Assembly: GCA_945921355.1 (NCBI GenBank)
Contig: CAMEKM010000005.1
Location: 1-57,861, forward strand
DNA: 57,861 nucleotides
Reading direction: 5' to 3'
Source of the DNA: an uncultured Bacteroidales bacterium
GTDB lineage: Bacteria; Bacteroidota; Bacteroidia; Bacteroidales; Paludibacteraceae
Part shown: positions 39,839-49,647 of the stretch, piece by piece
How positions within the stretch are numbered: the stretch's first letter is position 1
Layout of the letters: each line of letters starts with the position of its first letter
Translations under genes and position numbers: made by a program
The notes under the pieces: model-generated
Told to the model about the DNA's origin: nothing
Seen by the model: only the letters and a program-made list of their open reading frames with translations
Databases searched by the model: none

Positions 39839-40825
39839 TTAGCTACGGAAGCCTATAATCTCGCGTACTTCGCGGATGGTCTTTTCAGCGCTGGCAGATG
39901 CAGCTTCAGCACCTTCGCGTGCTACTTTAGCAAGGTATTCTTCGTTGCTTTGGAAATCAATAATACGCTCGCGGATAGGTGCGCAGAAGGCATTGATATC
40001 TGCAGCCAACTGCTTCTTCATATCGCCGTAGCGAATGGCCATATTGTTGTATTGGTCATTGAAATAATCGTAGGTATCGGGAGTAGAAACCAATTGCATC
40101 AATGTAAAGAGGTTTTCAATGGGCTCCGGCTTCACTTGGTTGAGCATGGTTGGTCCTGCATCAGTCACTGCACGCATCACTTTCTTTTTGATGGTGGCTT
40201 CATCGTCGCAGAGATAGATCGCATTGCCTTCGCTCTTACCCATCTTGCCACTACCATCCAAGCCAGGTACTTTCACGGCTTTAGCATTGAAGTGGAACGA
40301 CTCTGGTTCCTTGAAATACTCGGTCTTATAGATACGATTAAAGCGACGTGCAAATAGTCGCGCCATCTCCATATTCTGCTCTTGGTCTTTGCCTACAGGC
40401 ACTTTATCTGCCTTATGCACGAGGATATCCGCAGCCATCAGCGATGGATAGGTCAGCAAACCTGCATTCACGTTATCAGGTTGCTTGCGCGCTTTTTCCT
40501 TGAAGGATGTGACACGTTCCAATTCGCCGAGATAGGCATTCATATTGAGATAGAGGTATAACTCAAGCACTTGCTTCACATCGCTCTGCACATAGATAGG
40601 TGCCTTTTGAGGGTCAATGCCACATGCGAGATATTCAGCGAGGATAGTGCGAACAGATGTACGTAAGTTTTCGGGGGTTGGGTGTGTAGTAAGTGAATGC
40701 CAATCCGCAATAAAGAACATACAGTTATATTCCTCTTGCATCTTCACAAAACTCTTCACTGCACCAAAATAATTTCCAAGGTGCAAATTACCCGTAGGGC
40801 GAATGCCACTGATTACTTTTTCCAT
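39839..40825 (-). CDS. trpS: Tryptophanyl-tRNA synthetase
   Basis: A 328-residue class I synthetase. The HIGH motif is HLGN at 15-18 in SGIRPTGNLHLGNYFGA; KMSKS is KMGKS at 194-198; GKDQEQNMEMAR lies between. The start at 40825 is set by the promoter box at 40855-40862, which excludes the upstream in-frame ATG at 40885. It heads a minus-strand unit with the small exported protein and the outer membrane protein. Confidence 0.97.
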   Translation of the reverse strand: MEKVISGIRPTGNLHLGNYFGAVKSFVKMQEEYNCMFFIADWHSLTTHPTPENLRTSVRTILAEYLACGIDPQKAPIYVQSDVKQVLELYLYLNMNAYLGELERVTSFKEKARKQPDNVNAGLLTYPSLMAADILVHKADKVPVGKDQEQNMEMARLFARRFNRIYKTEYFKEPESFHFNAKAVKVPGLDGSGKMGKSEGNAIYLCDDEATIKKKVMRAVTDAGPTMLNQVKPEPIENLFTLMQLVSTPDTYDYFNDQYNNMAIRYGDMKKQLAADINAFCAPIRERIIDFQSNEEYLAKVAREGAEAASASAEKTIREVREIIGFRS

Positions 40826-40854
40826 ATTCTCTTTGGTTAATGTATATTTGGGTG

Positions 40855-40862
40855 CAAAGGTA
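40855..40862 (-). promoter_or_regulatory. trpS promoter, -7 box
   Basis: Minus-strand TACCTTTG followed by CACCC, 30 bases upstream of the trpS ATG; a TTG element lies about 20 bases before it. Confidence 0.8.
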
Positions 40863-40919
40863 GTGATTATTTTTGACATATGCAAGTAAATGAAAAGTTG
40901 ATAGCGAAAAAATCACTAC

Positions 40920-42644
40920 TTAAGCGCTGACAATCTCTTCGGCGCGAGCTAAAGCGCCATTGATATGATCACGGATATTCTCACGACCTATCAACTGAAC
41001 TAAACCTGATTTCTCTAAGGTTTTGAATACATGTTTATTCACTCCTGACAACACCAAGGTCATGCCACAACGCTGTGAACGAAAATAAAGTTGCTCCAAG
41101 TTGTGGATACCTGTCGAATCAATAAACGAAACCTTACGCATACGCAGAATACGTACCTTTTGTCCATCGGCACCTATACGTTGGCTGATTTCGTCGAACT
41201 TGTTAGCGATACCAAAGAAATATGGACCATCTATCTCATATACCTCAGTATGTGGAGGAATATGAAGCATGTCTAAATCGTTGCCGTGTAGGCGAACATC
41301 GTTGTGGTAAGTAGGATCAATCTCATCGGAGAAAGAGCGAATCACAGTAGCTTCGTTGGTACGCTTCAAGAAGAGAATAACTGCCAATAGCAATCCCACT
41401 TCAATAGCAATTGTGAGGTCGAAAATCACAGTCAATACGAATGTCACAAGCATCACAATAAAATCAGACTTTGGTGCTTTGGCAAGCCACAAGAAGGAGC
41501 GCCATCCCGACATGTTGTAGCTGACGACTATCAATACACCCGCAAGGCATGCCATAGGAATCATGCCCACCAGAGGACCCAAGAATAGCAACACCAGCAA
41601 AAGCACAACCGCATGGATAATACCCGCTATTGGGGTACGACCACCATTGTTGATGTTAGTCATAGTACGCGCAATCGCTCCTGTAGCAGGAATACCACCA
41701 AAGAATGGAACTACTACATTCGCAATACCTTGTGCAATGAGCTCGGTATTGGAATTATGTTTATCACCAATCACACCATCAGCCACCATTGCAGACAGTA
41801 GTGATTCGATAGCACCCAACATGGCAATGGTAAATGCTGAAGGAAACAAATCACGTACTAACATAAAGAGCGTTTCACCTTCTGCCAAATGCAATGCTGG
41901 CAAATGAGGAGCAGGCATACCATCTGGCAAAGTATATAAGTCACCAATGGTGGTAATAGATGTGACTCCACCAAACTCACGCAAAATCCATACTATCAAT
42001 GTCATCAGCACGATAGCGACCAATGAGCCAGGGATTTTCTTGCTAATTTTCGTAGAGAAAACAATGATAAGCAAAGAAATTATACCTACTGCAAATGCCC
42101 ACCAATTGATGTCGCGCCAATGCTCAAAATAGCATATCCATTTATGAATAAAATCTGCTGGTGCATCTTGTATGCCCATACCGAAGAGAGCGTTCATTTG
42201 CGTAGTAAAGATAGTCACAGCAATACCTGCTGTAAAACCTATAATCACAGGATAAGGTACAAACTTTATCACATTTCCCAGTCGGAATAATCCCATGAAA
42301 ATAAGCAAGATACCAGCCATAATAGTGGCTATTAGTAATCCTGTGAGTCCATGCTGCTGAATGATGCCATAGATAATGACAATGAAAGCACCTGTTGGAC
42401 CACCAATCTGTACTTTACTACCACCAAAAGCCGAAATAAGAAAACCAGCGATGATAGCTGTAACCAAACCTTCAGTAGGTCCCACTCCCGAAGATATACC
42501 AAAGGCAATAGCCAAAGGAATAGCCACAATACCCACAATCATACCAGCAATGGTATCTTGCAGAAGACGTTGCTTGTTGTAGGTGCGTAGTGATGAAAAA
42601 AGTTTTGGACTAAAAACTTCTTTGAAAGAAAAAAATGTTTTCAT
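40920..42644 (-). CDS. SulP-family anion transporter with STAS domain
   Basis: 574 residues. About 12-14 membrane segments carry the SulP signature GLVTAIIAGFLISAFGGSKVQIGGPTGAF, and residues about 450-560 form a cytoplasmic STAS domain with the FIDSTGIHNLEQL loop. SulP proteins move sulfate, bicarbonate or dicarboxylates with protons or sodium; the substrate cannot be told here. It is the last gene of the alaS-guaD-gtrA-dnaJ-rlmH run, 28 bases after rlmH. Confidence 0.92.
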   Translation of the reverse strand: MKTFFSFKEVFSPKLFSSLRTYNKQRLLQDTIAGMIVGIVAIPLAIAFGISSGVGPTEGLVTAIIAGFLISAFGGSKVQIGGPTGAFIVIIYGIIQQHGLTGLLIATIMAGILLIFMGLFRLGNVIKFVPYPVIIGFTAGIAVTIFTTQMNALFGMGIQDAPADFIHKWICYFEHWRDINWWAFAVGIISLLIIVFSTKISKKIPGSLVAIVLMTLIVWILREFGGVTSITTIGDLYTLPDGMPAPHLPALHLAEGETLFMLVRDLFPSAFTIAMLGAIESLLSAMVADGVIGDKHNSNTELIAQGIANVVVPFFGGIPATGAIARTMTNINNGGRTPIAGIIHAVVLLLVLLFLGPLVGMIPMACLAGVLIVVSYNMSGWRSFLWLAKAPKSDFIVMLVTFVLTVIFDLTIAIEVGLLLAVILFLKRTNEATVIRSFSDEIDPTYHNDVRLHGNDLDMLHIPPHTEVYEIDGPYFFGIANKFDEISQRIGADGQKVRILRMRKVSFIDSTGIHNLEQLYFRSQRCGMTLVLSGVNKHVFKTLEKSGLVQLIGRENIRDHINGALARAEEIVSA

Positions 42645-42672
42645 ATACCTTAAAAAATCTAATAACTAATCT

Positions 42673-43143
42673 TTATTCATGATGATATGGCTCGCCACGC
42701 AATATGGTCATCGCTCGATAGAGTTGCTCCACAAAGAACAGGCGAACCATTTGATGTGAAAATGTCATCTTGCTAAGCGAAATCTTACCATTGGCACGCT
42801 GATATACTGCATCTGCAAAGCCATAAGGTCCTCCCACAACAAAGACCACATCCCTACCCGATGACATACGTTTTTGCAGATAATCAGCAAACTCTATCGA
42901 CCGATATTCTTTGCCATGTTCATCCAACAAAATCAAATCTGTAGATGGCGTTATCGCACGCATAATCATTTCACCTTCTGCTTGCTTTTGCTGTTCCGCC
43001 GTAAGAGATTTCGTATTTTTGAGTTCGGGAACAACCTGCAATGTAAATGGTAAGTAATGAGTTAGACGCTTTTGATATGCTTGTATCAATGTGTCAATAT
43101 GCTCATCAGTGGTTTTTCCGACTACCAGCAGCGTTACTTTCAT
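42673..43143 (-). CDS. rlmH: 23S rRNA (pseudouridine1915-N3)-methyltransferase
   Basis: A 156-residue SPOUT methylase. The knot region is visible: ILLDEHGKEYRSIEFA, FVVGGPYGF and the C-terminal SKMTFSHQMVRLFFVEQLYRAMTILRGEPYHH. It methylates pseudouridine 1915 in helix 69 of 23S rRNA on assembled ribosomes. Length equals the family norm. It follows the DnaJ-like gene by 23 bases. Confidence 0.97.
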   Translation of the reverse strand: MKVTLLVVGKTTDEHIDTLIQAYQKRLTHYLPFTLQVVPELKNTKSLTAEQQKQAEGEMIMRAITPSTDLILLDEHGKEYRSIEFADYLQKRMSSGRDVVFVVGGPYGFADAVYQRANGKISLSKMTFSHQMVRLFFVEQLYRAMTILRGEPYHHE

Positions 43144-43166
43144 AATCCTGAATTAAGAATCGTGAT

Positions 43167-43916
43167 TTACATGCCACGTTGTTGCTTAATATGTTCATAA
43201 GCTTCATTTATGCCGCGAAACTTATCTGTAGCTTGTTTTCGCACCTCTTCGCTTGCATTGGCCACCTTATCTGGATGAAACTTCATTGCCATACGACGAT
43301 ACGCTTTCTTCACTTCGTCGTTAGTAGCAGAAGGCTCAATCTCTAATGCCGTATATGCCCAATTGACATCTTTATGGCGTTGATATAATGCCAATATAGA
43401 CTGATAATCAGCTTGCTGAACAGCCATATTGGTAACTATAATCTGAATGATATTGAGCTCTTGCGCAGCAATCTCACCATCCGAATTTGCCAATTCAAGC
43501 AATATGCGAATCAATTCTAAGCGAGTGGAATAATTGATATATTGCGCCATTTGATGAGACACTGCCACAGGGTCTATCTCCTGCTCCAGCAGCTGCTTGA
43601 GCAAGGAGAGCGCTTGTTTCGCCCGTTCTTCGCCAAAAGTGTGCAATAGAAAAGGTTTGATATAATTTATCTCAGATTTGAGTACCCTTCCGTCTGCCTT
43701 GATGACACAAGCAATCAACACGATGATAGATACGCTTATATCACCTTCAGTAGCACGTTGACGACGTTGATAGGTAGTCTGCCTATCGGAATCACTGCCT
43801 TGCAATATATATTTAGACGTATCAAACATCGAGGCGATGAATACACCTATCAGTGCACCTATTGGTCCACCTACTACAAAGCCTAACCCTCCTAATATCC
43901 ATTTGCCAAGTGACAT
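43167..43916 (-). CDS. TerB/DnaJ-domain membrane protein (DjlA-like)
   Basis: 249 residues. A short glycine-rich N-terminal membrane hairpin (LGGLGFVVGGPIGALIGVFIA) is followed by a TerB-like helical domain (about 55-165) and a C-terminal J domain (about 185-245) with the HPD motif in MAMKFHPDK. The J domain should stimulate DnaK; the architecture matches DjlA, a membrane-anchored co-chaperone. Its start overlaps the gtrA stop by one base. Confidence 0.9.
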   Translation of the reverse strand: MSLGKWILGGLGFVVGGPIGALIGVFIASMFDTSKYILQGSDSDRQTTYQRRQRATEGDISVSIIVLIACVIKADGRVLKSEINYIKPFLLHTFGEERAKQALSLLKQLLEQEIDPVAVSHQMAQYINYSTRLELIRILLELANSDGEIAAQELNIIQIIVTNMAVQQADYQSILALYQRHKDVNWAYTALEIEPSATNDEVKKAYRRMAMKFHPDKVANASEEVRKQATDKFRGINEAYEHIKQQRGM

Positions 43917-44344
43917 TATTTTTCCCGTTTTTTATCCTTATAAAAAGGTAGTAAGACAAAATAGTTGATTACACCGGCCAATATGATGGCTAATATGCCT
44001 GAATATTCTTCAGAGAGATGCAACCATATCAACAGGTTGAGTAGCAGGAGTTGAAGCACATAATTAATAGCTCGTCCAAATAGAAAACCGCCTGCATTCT
44101 TCCAACTTGGGCGCATCTTGAAAGTATAGAAACTTGTGATGAAATAGTTGCATATCATCTCAATGATGAAACCTGCTGTAAAAGCCACAGAAGTAAGAAT
44201 GCCCAAGTCTGGCCAATAGCGTTGAAATATATCCAACAGCAGATAGTAGATACCATACTGAATGCCCGTTCCAAGTACTCCAACGAGCACGAAACGAACC
44301 GCAGAACGATATTTCATGGGCAGTCGCCCTGTTAGGGTTTTCAT
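43916..44344 (-). CDS. GtrA-family membrane protein
   Basis: A 142-residue protein with four membrane segments. The N-terminal FVLVGVLGTGIQYGIYYLLL is the GtrA signature, followed by FTAGFIIEMICNYFITSFYTF. GtrA proteins are thought to help flip polyprenyl-linked sugars; no glycosyltransferase partner is next to it. It lies 12 bases after guaD and overlaps the DnaJ gene by one base. Confidence 0.9.
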   Translation of the reverse strand: MKTLTGRLPMKYRSAVRFVLVGVLGTGIQYGIYYLLLDIFQRYWPDLGILTSVAFTAGFIIEMICNYFITSFYTFKMRPSWKNAGGFLFGRAINYVLQLLLLNLLIWLHLSEEYSGILAIILAGVINYFVLLPFYKDKKREK

Positions 44345-44356
44345 CTATATAACTAT

Positions 44357-45628
44357 CTATGGTTGATTGATTTCGTTGCCTTGACAGAAGCGATGTTGTA
44401 TATGGCGATCATCACCCAAATAGATAAAACGTTCCAGGCGATGAATAGGCGATGGGACATCCATGCTATGAGGCGAAAGACAGAGGTCATCGATGACAAG
44501 TGCATCGAAAGCATACCCAGGTTCAAAACTGCCTACTTGCCCAAAGAAAGCACCACCTGCCTTGGTAGCCATATAAAACACTTCCGATAATGTCAAGAAT
44601 GGATACTGACCATTGGAGGATACATATTGCAATTTACTCATCTGCACAGCATACTGCATCACGCGGAACATGCTAAGATGGTGTCCACCTGCAATATCAG
44701 AACCCAGTACTACATTCAGTCCTGCTTGCAAAAATTTTCGTACAGGAGCTATACCAGATGCCAAATTGCAGTTGGATGTCGGACAATGTACAGCACACAC
44801 ATTCTGCTCGCGCATCAGACGCAATTCCTCACCTTCGGTATAACAACAATGCGCCATTAGCGTAGGTGTATCTCCAAACAAACCATAGCGATGATATGCA
44901 TCGCCATAGCATGTAGATGCTGGCTCTAATTCTTGTACCCAGGCTATTTCTTGCTGATTTTCGCTCAAATGCGATTGTACTGGCAGTGTGGTCTGCTGTG
45001 CCATCTCTCCCATCGTTTGCAGCATTGCTGGTGTGCACGAAGGAATAAAACGCGGAGTGATGATTGGTTTTACCAATGGCATTTCTGCCATCGTATCTAC
45101 CAAAGCTTTCATACCACTAACCCATGACATAGATGTATTGCACAAGTTATCTGGCGCATGCCGATCCATGCCTACCAAACCAACCAGAGCCCCCATACCA
45201 GCATCAGCAAAGCTGCGAGCAAGGATTTGCGTTGCAGGTGTGTGAGATGTAGCAAATACCGCAGCACGCATCGTACCTTGACGCCATAGTTCCGAAACAA
45301 AAGCATGGTAAACTGTTTCAGCATATGCTTCATCTGCAAACTTGGCTTCCTCTGGAAAAACATAGGTATTGAGCCAAGGCAACAGTTGCATATCCATGGC
45401 TATTCCCATGTTACAGAACTGTGGTGCATGTACATGCAAATCATTCATCGCTGGTATCAGCAATTTGTCACCAAAATCCACCAATTGGTCATACATCAGA
45501 CCATCTGGCAGCGAGTGATATACTCCCTGAATCACTCCCTGCTCATCCACAGCGATATACCCTCGCTCATACACTTCGAATTGTGTAGGCGACGATGTAA
45601 ATAGAATATTTGCTTGATATATTGTCAT
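44357..45628 (-). CDS. guaD: Guanine deaminase-like amidohydrolase
   Basis: A 423-residue zinc amidohydrolase predicted to convert guanine to xanthine. Metal and active-site motifs: HVHAPQF near residue 65, SHLSEN near 220, HCCYTE near 258 and GSDIAGGHHLSMFRVMQYA near 315, a set characteristic of guanine deaminases over related chlorohydrolases. Its ATG begins immediately next to the alaS stop codon with no gap, so it is probably cotranscribed. Xanthine would feed purine salvage. Confidence 0.88.
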   Translation of the reverse strand: MTIYQANILFTSSPTQFEVYERGYIAVDEQGVIQGVYHSLPDGLMYDQLVDFGDKLLIPAMNDLHVHAPQFCNMGIAMDMQLLPWLNTYVFPEEAKFADEAYAETVYHAFVSELWRQGTMRAAVFATSHTPATQILARSFADAGMGALVGLVGMDRHAPDNLCNTSMSWVSGMKALVDTMAEMPLVKPIITPRFIPSCTPAMLQTMGEMAQQTTLPVQSHLSENQQEIAWVQELEPASTCYGDAYHRYGLFGDTPTLMAHCCYTEGEELRLMREQNVCAVHCPTSNCNLASGIAPVRKFLQAGLNVVLGSDIAGGHHLSMFRVMQYAVQMSKLQYVSSNGQYPFLTLSEVFYMATKAGGAFFGQVGSFEPGYAFDALVIDDLCLSPHSMDVPSPIHRLERFIYLGDDRHIQHRFCQGNEINQP

Positions 45629-48226
45629 TTATCCAACAATAGCATTTAACATTTCCTCCATAGCAGCACCTAATCCCGCTACATTGCGACCACCTGCGGT
45701 AGCCATCCATGCTTGACCGCCGCCACCGCCTTGGATATGCTTAGCAGCCGACTTGATGATCTGACCTGCGTTCTTTCCCGCATCTACCAATGGTTGCGAC
45801 AGTACCACCGTAATCATTGGTTTGCCTTCCCACTCGGTAGCACCTACTACAGCGAACTTCACATCCGTAAACTTGCCTTTCAGCAACATGGGCACATTGC
45901 GCAGCAAGTTAGCATCTACCGTACCTTCTACGCGCACCAGTTTGATGCCATTATAGTCCTCTGCCTTGGCAATCAATTCATCGCGGAAACGCTCTACTTT
46001 CTCTGCCATGAAGGTCTCAATCTGCTTCTTCAAGCCCGCGTTCTCATCAATGGCTTTGCGGATAGCGCCTGCCAAGTCTGGAGCGTTGTTGAACAGCGCA
46101 CGCAGACCGCCTATCATATCCACTTGCTTGTAGTAGAGTTCATCGGCCTTGGCTGCTGTCACTGCCTCAATACGGCGAATACCCGCAGCCACACTGGTCT
46201 CCATCACAATGCGCACCGCACCAATCTTACCTGTACTTGCCACGTGGCAACCACCGCACAACTCTGCCGATGGACCATACTTGATGACACGTACCTCATC
46301 GCCATATTTCTCGCCAAAGAGTGCCATAGCTCCCATTTCTTTTGCCTTCGCAATAGGTGTATTGCGACTTTCCTCAAGAGGCAAGTCTTGGCGAATCATC
46401 TCGTTGGCAAGCATCTCCACTTGGCGCAGCTCCTCTGCACTCACTTTTTGGAAGTGTGAGAAATCGAAGCGCAAGCTGTCTGCCGATACGTAGCTACCCT
46501 TTTGCTCCACATGCTCGCCCAACACTTGGCGCAATGCGTAGTGTATGATATGCGTAGCAGTGTGGTTGCAAGCAATGGCTTGACGACGAGCGGTATCCAC
46601 CGTTGCCACCAATGTACCTTCTATATCTGCTGGCAGTTCAGCCAAGAGGTGAACAGGCAGGTTGTTCTCCTTCTTGGTGTCGAGTACGCGTACATTACCG
46701 AGTGTACCCGTATCGCCTACCTCACCACCCATCTCAGCATAGAATGGGGTTTGGCTGAGCACTACTTGATAGAGTTCTTTGCCTTTTTGGTTCACTTTGC
46801 GATAGCGCAACACTTGTGTCTCGCATTGCAACACGTCGTATCCATCAAACGCTGTCTCACCTTCGTTAATCACTACCCAGTCGCCCAATTCTTGTTTGTT
46901 GGCTTGGCGACCCATCTCTTTTTGGTGCTCCAATGCCTTGTTGTACTCTTCCTCATTGGTGGTAAAGCCGTTCTCGCTCAAAATCAATTGAGTAAGGTCG
47001 AGAGGGAAACCATATGTATCTTTCAATGTGAACACATCCACACCCGAAATCACTTTACCTTTCGCCTCTTTCATCAGTTTGTCGAGCAAAGAGATACCCT
47101 TGTCCAGTGTGCGTAGGAAACCGTCCTCCTCGCTCTTGATGACTGGGGTGATTTGTGCCTCTTGCTTCACCAATTCAGGATATGCATCGCCCATGTCAGC
47201 AATGAGTTGTGGCACCAGTTTGTACATAAATGCCTCGCGTTGTCCGAGGAAGGTGTAGCCATAGCGCACGGCACGGCGGAGGATGCGGCGAATCACATAA
47301 CCTGCCTTCTCGTTGCTTGGCAACTGACCATCTGCAATAGCGAAGGCGATAGTACGGATATGGTCAGCTATCACGCGCATAGCCACATCCACTTTCTCCT
47401 CTTTGCCATACTCCACACCGCAGATCTCGCCAATCTTCTTCAGCATAGGTTGGAAGACGTCAGTATCATAGTTCGATTGTTTGCCTTGCATCGTGCGCAC
47501 CAAACGCTCGAAGCCCATACCTGTGTCAATCACTTTGTTGGGCAAGGTGTCCAGCGAACCATCGGCTTTGCGGTTGTATTGCATGAACACGAGGTTCCAG
47601 ATCTCAATCACTTGTGGGTGATCTTTGTTCACCAGTTCGCGACCAGAGAGAGCTGCTTTCTCCTCCTCACTACGGCTATCCACGTGAATCTCCGAGCATG
47701 GACCACAAGGACCTGTATCGCCCATCTCCCAGAAGTTGTCGTGCTTATTGCCGTTGAGGATATGGTCGGCAGGCAAGTGCTTTGCCCAAATCGCTGCTGC
47801 CTCATTGTCGCGCTCGATGCCCTCTTCGGGTGAACCCTCGAACACGGTTACATAGAGGTTCTTTGGGTCGATTTTCAGCACATCCACAAGGTACTCCCAT
47901 GCGAAGTCAATGGCACCTGCTTTGAAGTAATCGCCAAACGACCAGTTGCCGAGCATCTCGAACATGGTGTGGTGGTAGGTATCGTGACCTACTTCCTCCA
48001 GGTCGTTGTGCTTACCGCTTACGCGCAGGCACTTCTGCGAGTCCGCTACGCGAGGATATTGTATAGGGTCATTACCGAGGATGATACCCTTCCATGGGTT
48101 CATACCTGCATTGGTAAACATCAGTGTTGGGTCATCTTTGATGACCATGGGTGCTGAAGGTACAATCTTGTGTCCCTTCTTCTCAAAATAATCCAAAAAG
48201 GATTGTCGAATCTCTTTGCTTGTCAT
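45629..48226 (-). CDS. alaS: Alanyl-tRNA synthetase
   Basis: An 865-residue class II synthetase. The catalytic core starts [19 protein letters not shown], the editing domain carries [12 protein letters not shown] and GGCHV zinc-binding residues, and the C-Ala domain ends with [14 protein letters not shown]. Length is typical. It is the first gene of a run with guaD, gtrA, dnaJ-like, rlmH and sulP. The promoter is at 48293-48300. The start region is tandemly duplicated, giving a four-codon upstream reading frame (48236-48250). Confidence 0.97.
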   Translation of the reverse strand: MTSKEIRQSFLDYFEKKGHKIVPSAPMVIKDDPTLMFTNAGMNPWKGIILGNDPIQYPRVADSQKCLRVSGKHNDLEEVGHDTYHHTMFEMLGNWSFGDYFKAGAIDFAWEYLVDVLKIDPKNLYVTVFEGSPEEGIERDNEAAAIWAKHLPADHILNGNKHDNFWEMGDTGPCGPCSEIHVDSRSEEEKAALSGRELVNKDHPQVIEIWNLVFMQYNRKADGSLDTLPNKVIDTGMGFERLVRTMQGKQSNYDTDVFQPMLKKIGEICGVEYGKEEKVDVAMRVIADHIRTIAFAIADGQLPSNEKAGYVIRRILRRAVRYGYTFLGQREAFMYKLVPQLIADMGDAYPELVKQEAQITPVIKSEEDGFLRTLDKGISLLDKLMKEAKGKVISGVDVFTLKDTYGFPLDLTQLILSENGFTTNEEEYNKALEHQKEMGRQANKQELGDWVVINEGETAFDGYDVLQCETQVLRYRKVNQKGKELYQVVLSQTPFYAEMGGEVGDTGTLGNVRVLDTKKENNLPVHLLAELPADIEGTLVATVDTARRQAIACNHTATHIIHYALRQVLGEHVEQKGSYVSADSLRFDFSHFQKVSAEELRQVEMLANEMIRQDLPLEESRNTPIAKAKEMGAMALFGEKYGDEVRVIKYGPSAELCGGCHVASTGKIGAVRIVMETSVAAGIRRIEAVTAAKADELYYKQVDMIGGLRALFNNAPDLAGAIRKAIDENAGLKKQIETFMAEKVERFRDELIAKAEDYNGIKLVRVEGTVDANLLRNVPMLLKGKFTDVKFAVVGATEWEGKPMITVVLSQPLVDAGKNAGQIIKSAAKHIQGGGGGQAWMATAGGRNVAGLGAAMEEMLNAIVG

Positions 48227-48264
48227 ATATTTTGTTTATTTGCTTGTCATATATTTTGTTTATT
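48219..48264 (-). repeat. Tandem duplication of the alaS start region
   Basis: A block of about 22 bases containing ATG ACA AGC AAA and the upstream A/T-rich initiation region is present twice back to back. The upstream copy reads ATG ACA AGC AAA TAA, a four-codon mini-ORF ending 9 bases before the real start. Confidence 0.85.
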
Positions 48265-48292
48265 GAATTTCGCTATTGTATCAAAAATCCTG

Positions 48293-48300
48293 CAAAGGTA
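48293..48300 (-). promoter_or_regulatory. alaS promoter, -7 box
   Basis: Minus-strand TACCTTTG followed by CAGG. It lies in the 116-base gap after the tolC-like gene. Confidence 0.8.
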
Positions 48301-48342
48301 CTATATTTTTTTGAAATATGCAAATATTTTATGTCATTAGCA

Positions 48343-49644
48343 CTACAATACCCCTTGGTAGTATTGCAGGATACGCAGACGAAAGAGGTAGTTGTATTGC
48401 GCTTGGAGGCGTGTGGATTGTGCCTGCAAGTGGTTGTTGCATGCCTCTTGGTACTCATATAGCGAGCAACGTCCTGCCTCGTATTTCTGCGTGGTGTAGC
48501 GTAGGGCTTCTGCGGTGGATTGCTCGGCTTTCTCGGATGCCGATTGCTCAATGCTGGCATTGCGAGCGTTGTAGTACGCTTGGTCAATCTCCTTGCGCAG
48601 GTCTTTCTTCTGTTGCTCTAAATCCAGACGCGCATTCTCCAATGCCAGTTTCTGTTGCTTCACACGAGTGGATATTTGCATCTTGTCGTAGATAGGCACA
48701 TGCAGGTTTAAGCCCACCGATGCGCTGAAGTTGTCCCTCATTTGTGTGCCGAAAGTAGTATTATCAGCCCCTTGCATATCGTAGTAGCCCGTTCCGACAC
48801 TGGCCCCCGCAGAGAGCGTAGGCGAATAGGCGGACTTGGTGCCTTTGAGGGCACTCTCGTGGGCTTGAATCGTATATTCCAATGCCTTGATCTCTGGGCG
48901 AGATTGCAGGGCGATTTGATACACTTCTTCGTTGTTGGGCAGCAAGCCACCTGCCAATTCCTCTTGGCTTGGGATAGCAATGTCGAAATGGGTAATATCT
49001 TGCAACTCGATGGCTTGTGCTAAGTCCAAGAGCGATAGTTGCAGGTTGTTTTGGCGTTGCGTGACTTCCAACTCCTCGCGAGCAGCTTGCGCTTGCAGCG
49101 TGTAGAGTTCGCCTGCAGGCAAACGGTTGATAGCCACCAAGGCTGAATCGCGTTGCAACTTCATGCGTGTATCAGCCAGCTGGTTCTCAGCTACTGCGAG
49201 CAGTTCTTTGCTGAGCAACACTTGCAAATACATAGTGGATATATTCATCTTGATTTGCGACTGAATGGCTTGCATATTGGCTTCGGATGCCTGCATGTTG
49301 GCACGTGCTTGGTCGATATTGAACTTCATTTGCAGTCCATCGAACAGCACAATATTGGCAGCCAGATTGAAGGTGGTTTGCGATGAGTTTTGTGCGTGAT
49401 AGATATTGTCCGCTCCAATTGAGCGTCCGAATATCCAGCTCTGCCCTGCTGAACCACTGATAGATGGCGATATATCGGCTTTGGACTGGGTATATTGCAA
49501 GCGTTGCGAGGCATATTGATTGCCTTGCTTTTGCATGGTCAGACTATTGAGCAACGCCGAGTCAATACACTGTTGCCATGTAAATACTTCGGCATGCACG
49601 CCCAATGAGAGGAGGCAAAGAGAAATGATAAGTAGTTGTTTCAT
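48343..49644 (-). CDS. TolC-family outer membrane efflux protein
   Basis: 433 residues with a signal peptide (1-18, ending VHA) and two long helical-hairpin repeats typical of outer membrane efflux proteins (e.g. SQIKMNISTMYLQVLLSKELL in repeat 1 and QQKKDLRKEIDQAYYNA in repeat 2). It should trimerise as the exit duct for the efflux pump. It is the last gene of the five-gene operon starting at 53903, 3 bases after the adaptor gene. Confidence 0.92.
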   Translation of the reverse strand: MKQLLIISLCLLSLGVHAEVFTWQQCIDSALLNSLTMQKQGNQYASQRLQYTQSKADISPSISGSAGQSWIFGRSIGADNIYHAQNSSQTTFNLAANIVLFDGLQMKFNIDQARANMQASEANMQAIQSQIKMNISTMYLQVLLSKELLAVAENQLADTRMKLQRDSALVAINRLPAGELYTLQAQAAREELEVTQRQNNLQLSLLDLAQAIELQDITHFDIAIPSQEELAGGLLPNNEEVYQIALQSRPEIKALEYTIQAHESALKGTKSAYSPTLSAGASVGTGYYDMQGADNTTFGTQMRDNFSASVGLNLHVPIYDKMQISTRVKQQKLALENARLDLEQQKKDLRKEIDQAYYNARNASIEQSASEKAEQSTAEALRYTTQKYEAGRCSLYEYQEACNNHLQAQSTRLQAQYNYLFRLRILQYYQGVL

Positions 49645-49647
49645 AGT

